Of a stretch of 64,000 bases of DNA, positions 61,086-64,000 are shown piece by piece. Source of the DNA: Brachionus plicatilis (lineage: Eukaryota; Rotifera; Eurotatoria; Ploima; Brachionidae); assembly GCA_010279815.1 (NCBI GenBank), contig QEOQ01000426.1, positions 59,876-123,875 of the forward strand, read 5' to 3'. The notes below the pieces were generated by a model. It was not told where the DNA came from. It did no database searches and worked only from the letters and a program-made list of their open reading frames with translations. Made by a program: the position numbers and the translations under genes. The first letter of the stretch is position 1; each line of letters opens with the position of its first letter.

Positions 61086-62409
61086 TTTCGATTTGAAAAC
61101 TAATATGTCACAATCGAAAATTTATAGCAAATAATCTAAGTTTACTTGTATACAAAGATCAAGCTAGGTATCAAATTAGTTTGAATTTTAATTAAAAAAA
61201 ACTCAATGGGTATTTGAATTGCTCAAGATTGAATTTTATAAACTTGGATTCTTTGAAAATTTCTTGCTGTTTTTTTTTTCTTTGACTTTAAGCTTAAATT
61301 TTTAAATAAATTCTTCTCCGAAACAATCAGTTTAAAATTTTTAAAATAATATTTAATTTATTATTCTAAAATCTTTTTTTTTAAATTCTAGAAAAAAAAA
61401 ACGCTTTAAAAGAAATTTTAATATTAACTAAAATAAATTAAAATTTTGTGTTGCAAAATTTCACAATATATATTTAAATGGGGTTGTGAAAGTCAAAATA
61501 ACAAAAATCTTTAGTGTAATAATCAATTGATTTAATTCTTTATTTAATACTTTATTTTCTTATTTAAAAATCAAAAAACAAAATCGAACCAAAAAAATTA
61601 AAACGAATAGAATTTTATTTGGTCAATAGTTCAAAAAAATCCCTTTGATAATTTCATTAAAATTTGTAACCTAAATTTCGACTAAAATAAAATAATGTAT
61701 TGAAGACTTTTAAATTTATAAAAAGATAAGCTTGAAAGTTTCAAAAGATCAAAATTTTCGAAACTAAAAAAATACTTATTTCTAATTTTTTAATTATTAA
61801 CACAACAATTATCAAATTTTTGTAATATAATGTTCAAAACAATCAAAATTAAATCTTATAAATTATTATAAAAATTCCTGCAATATCTTAAAAAGTATTT
61901 TTAAAAACTAAATTTTGAAAAAACTAGACACATTTATGGAACGCTTGTGAGTCAGTAGAAGGACCAATTTTCTATAATAAATTTTTGTTTTGCCACTAAA
62001 AATAAAATTGAAATTAAAAAGTAAACATTATATTATAAAATAATTATAAATGGATCTCAGTGGCATGGAATTGGAGGAAAGTAGGTAGTCAGGTTTATAA
62101 AATAATAAACATATTCAATTTAAAAAAAAAAATCTTGGAAAAAAGCGACTGAGAAATTTGATCAAAAATTTAACTTTTGCCAACAAAAAGTAACTTTAAA
62201 AAGTACTAGAATTCAAAACTAATTGACATTTTAAAACTTTTGAAAATATTTTTGCTTTTTTAAATCAGTAGGGATTAAGAAATTTTCAAAATTTGTGGAT
62301 CAATCTTTTAGTAGTAGAAAAAAGATTAAAATTCAGACTAATGATGATAAGCAAATATCAATAATATTAATAAAGAAAATAAAAATCTTTTCAAAAGGTG
62401 TCACCCGGT
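61086..62409. other. Non-coding AT-rich DNA
   Basis: No gene, RNA or clear repeat identified. Confidence 0.4.
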
Positions 62410-62727
62410 TTACACATTAAATAATTGACCCATGTAATAATATTTGCAAACAAACTTGACATAACATGCCAAGTAATTGCTTTGGAAAAAAAACATGTTT
62501 TCTCTAATATTAAAAAAAATATTAAAAATTGTAATTAAGTTTTTGACTGTTTTTTTGAATTTTTTTAATTTTTTTAATTTTCTAAATTCACAGCGCAATA
62601 AGCAGCTTAGTGTGCTGTTTGTGATTTTTTGAACATGGGTCCAATGGTGCTCCCAGTTTAGCAAGTTGTTAAGCTCAATGCTTAGGTATTTATAAGTGGG
62701 GACGTTTTCGAAACACTCTCTGAACAC
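62410..62727 (-). pseudogene. LINE ORF2 fragment (post-RT region)
   Basis: The first 45 codons read VPTYKYLSIELNNLLNWEHH, then THVQKI and STLSCLLR. This is the conserved Y-K-Y-L-G-x-x-L-D-x-x-L-x-W-x-x-H block found after the RT in Jockey/CR1-type LINEs. The rest of the frame is low-complexity. No promoter or other LINE part adjoins. Confidence 0.72.
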
Positions 62728-63772
62728 AATTAAAAATTTATTGAAAGAATTATATTTTGAATTTTAATTTGTTTGATTTTTCTTCATTAAAGCAATCCTT
62801 TTTTAGATTTTTAAAAAAAGTAAAATAGAAAAAAAAAAAAAAACTTTCAATTTGGAATCACGATAAATTTTGAAAAATTGTAACCAAGAAGAAACTCATT
62901 TTAATAAAAAATTTATTTAAAAATAAATTAATGTATTTTTTCGTCTTTTAATAAAAATTTTCATACAATTTTGAAAAAGCAGCAGAAACATTTAAAAAAA
63001 TGAGAGTTACTTTTGAAATCTTATTACATTGAAATGAAATTATAAAGATTACATCAAAAATAAAATATTTAGTTTTTAATGTTTTATAACAAAAATTTTA
63101 CTTATTATTTATTTCATCAAGAAAATTACTTTCTTTAAAATAGGCAAACATTTTATCTAATTTACTTATATCCTAAATTGATTATAATAATTATTAGAAG
63201 AAAAATTTTAATATCTCAGATATTATAAGTTTTTAATTTTTAAAAGATTCCTTTTAGAGTAATGATTTAAATATTGCTAGGACCTTTTAAATTTTAAGAC
63301 AAAGATTTTTATTATTTGGAAAAATTTCGTGGTTTATTTAGTTAAAAATATTTCAAAAATGGAACTTATGTTTCCATTCACTCACTTAAAAATTTAGAGC
63401 ACTATGTTTTTAAAATTGATTTCGAATATTTTTATAAAAAACTCATCCTTTATAAAAAAAATTTTTATTTTTGTATAAAAGATTTTATTTTTAAAAAATT
63501 TAAAACCAAATATCCCTTGTTTGCTTTAATCTAATAAATTTCAATGTAATAACACTGCAAAATAAAATTCCATTTATATTTTTTTTAAAAAAATTTGAAA
63601 CATCCCACTTTATTCATGATATTTCAAAATTGTTTGAAATTTTTCATTAAAAAACGAAAAAACGCACAAAAAAAATTATGAATAAATTTTGATTCGATTC
63701 AAAATGAAAAAATATTTATGTGAACATTATGATTCTTACAAAATTAATTAATAGCAATACGATATTAATTCA
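62728..63772. other. Non-coding AT-rich DNA
   Basis: Nothing recognised; holds the 3' flank of the partial gene at 63773. Confidence 0.4.
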
Positions 63773-64000
63773 TCACTTAATAAATAAATAGTCCAAAATA
63801 AAAAATAAAAATACACCAATAATCAAAATAAAATCATTTTTTTGCGTGATTGGCAAAGGCATTCTTAGTTGATCGTTCCAATGGTTTAAACCATTCAAAA
63901 CATTACCAATTCTACTCTCAAAATCCAATATTCTATTTTTTACATTTTTCAAAAATCTAACAAAATCATTTACTTTTTCATTTGCATTTCTAAAATTAGG
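63773..64000 (-). CDS. Coiled-coil protein with C-terminal membrane anchor, family member 3 (partial)
   Basis: The last 75 codons of a minus-strand gene enter from the window end and stop with TGA at 63773. They read FRNANEKVNDFVRFLKNVKN, a heptad-like helix, then a hydrophobic helix FILIIGVFLFFILDYLFIK at the extreme C-terminus. Layout and the end motif are like member 1 at 54969 (FFLDCFITKK). No internal stop is seen in the frame, which in this AT-rich DNA supports coding. The N-terminal part lies beyond the window. Confidence 0.68.
   Translation of the reverse strand, partial: PNFRNANEKVNDFVRFLKNVKNRILDFESRIGNVLNGLNHWNDQLRMPLPITQKNDFILIIGVFLFFILDYLFIK

Noticed and set aside
1..64000. CRISPR array, rRNA or bacterial operon features
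   Set aside because: No regularly spaced short repeats and no ribosomal sequence; gene style, introns and transposons are those of an animal genome.

Overview
This window looks like a piece of an AT-rich invertebrate nuclear genome with compact introns. The evidence is metazoan-type secreted and membrane proteins (astacin protease, Ly6-like plus EGF-like domains, LRR protein), predicted introns of about 58-59 bp with GT..AG borders, no operons, and dense remains of animal-type transposons (LINE, hAT, Tc1/mariner, Ty3/gypsy). A rotifer of the Brachionus type would fit, but the species is inferred from style alone. One assembly gap (976 N) lies at 44537-45512.

Layout. 1-2828: a decayed LINE on the minus strand (zinc-knuckle ORF1, endonuclease/RT ORF2), cut by the window edge. 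3996-10070: a head-to-head pair, a TIR-domain gene (minus) and a 1331-residue gene (plus) that reads as lipase-like domain, NB-ARC/STAND NTPase with winged helix, then TPRs. 10.1-25.8 kb: mostly AT-rich DNA with foldback and MITE-like repeats, plus an astacin protease, a secreted FN3-like protein, a one-finger C2H2 mini-gene inside an inverted repeat, an anti-lipopolysaccharide-factor-like secreted protein and a LINE remnant. 25832-27718: a protein with three TIR-like domains and a Cys/His C-terminus. 28-31.9 kb: a non-autonomous hAT element with perfect 8-bp target duplication, another inverted-repeat element and hAT transposase debris. 31932-38137: a structurally complete, very young Ty3/gypsy element (two 191-bp LTRs, no difference seen by eye) with a TGA between gag and pol and an extra third ORF. 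38.1-43.2 kb: foldback repeats and a small Cys-rich ORF. 43187-44398: a type I membrane protein with two PPxY motifs. 45.5-48.6 kb: repeats. 48623-50818: a secreted PAN-like/LRR protein. 51-54.6 kb: mariner and LINE relics. 54969-64000: three genes of one coiled-coil, C-terminally membrane-anchored family, a Ly6-like/EGF two-exon gene and a tiny secreted peptide.

Together: the most striking content is innate-immunity-like. A TIR protein and a lipase-NB-ARC-TPR receptor share a 291-bp divergent promoter region, a multi-TIR protein lies 16 kb away, and an LPS-binding-type antimicrobial protein and an LRR protein are nearby, all embedded in repeat-rich DNA. This resembles the architecture of STAND/TIR defence systems. 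That these genes work together is inference; the domain calls rest on motifs read by eye.
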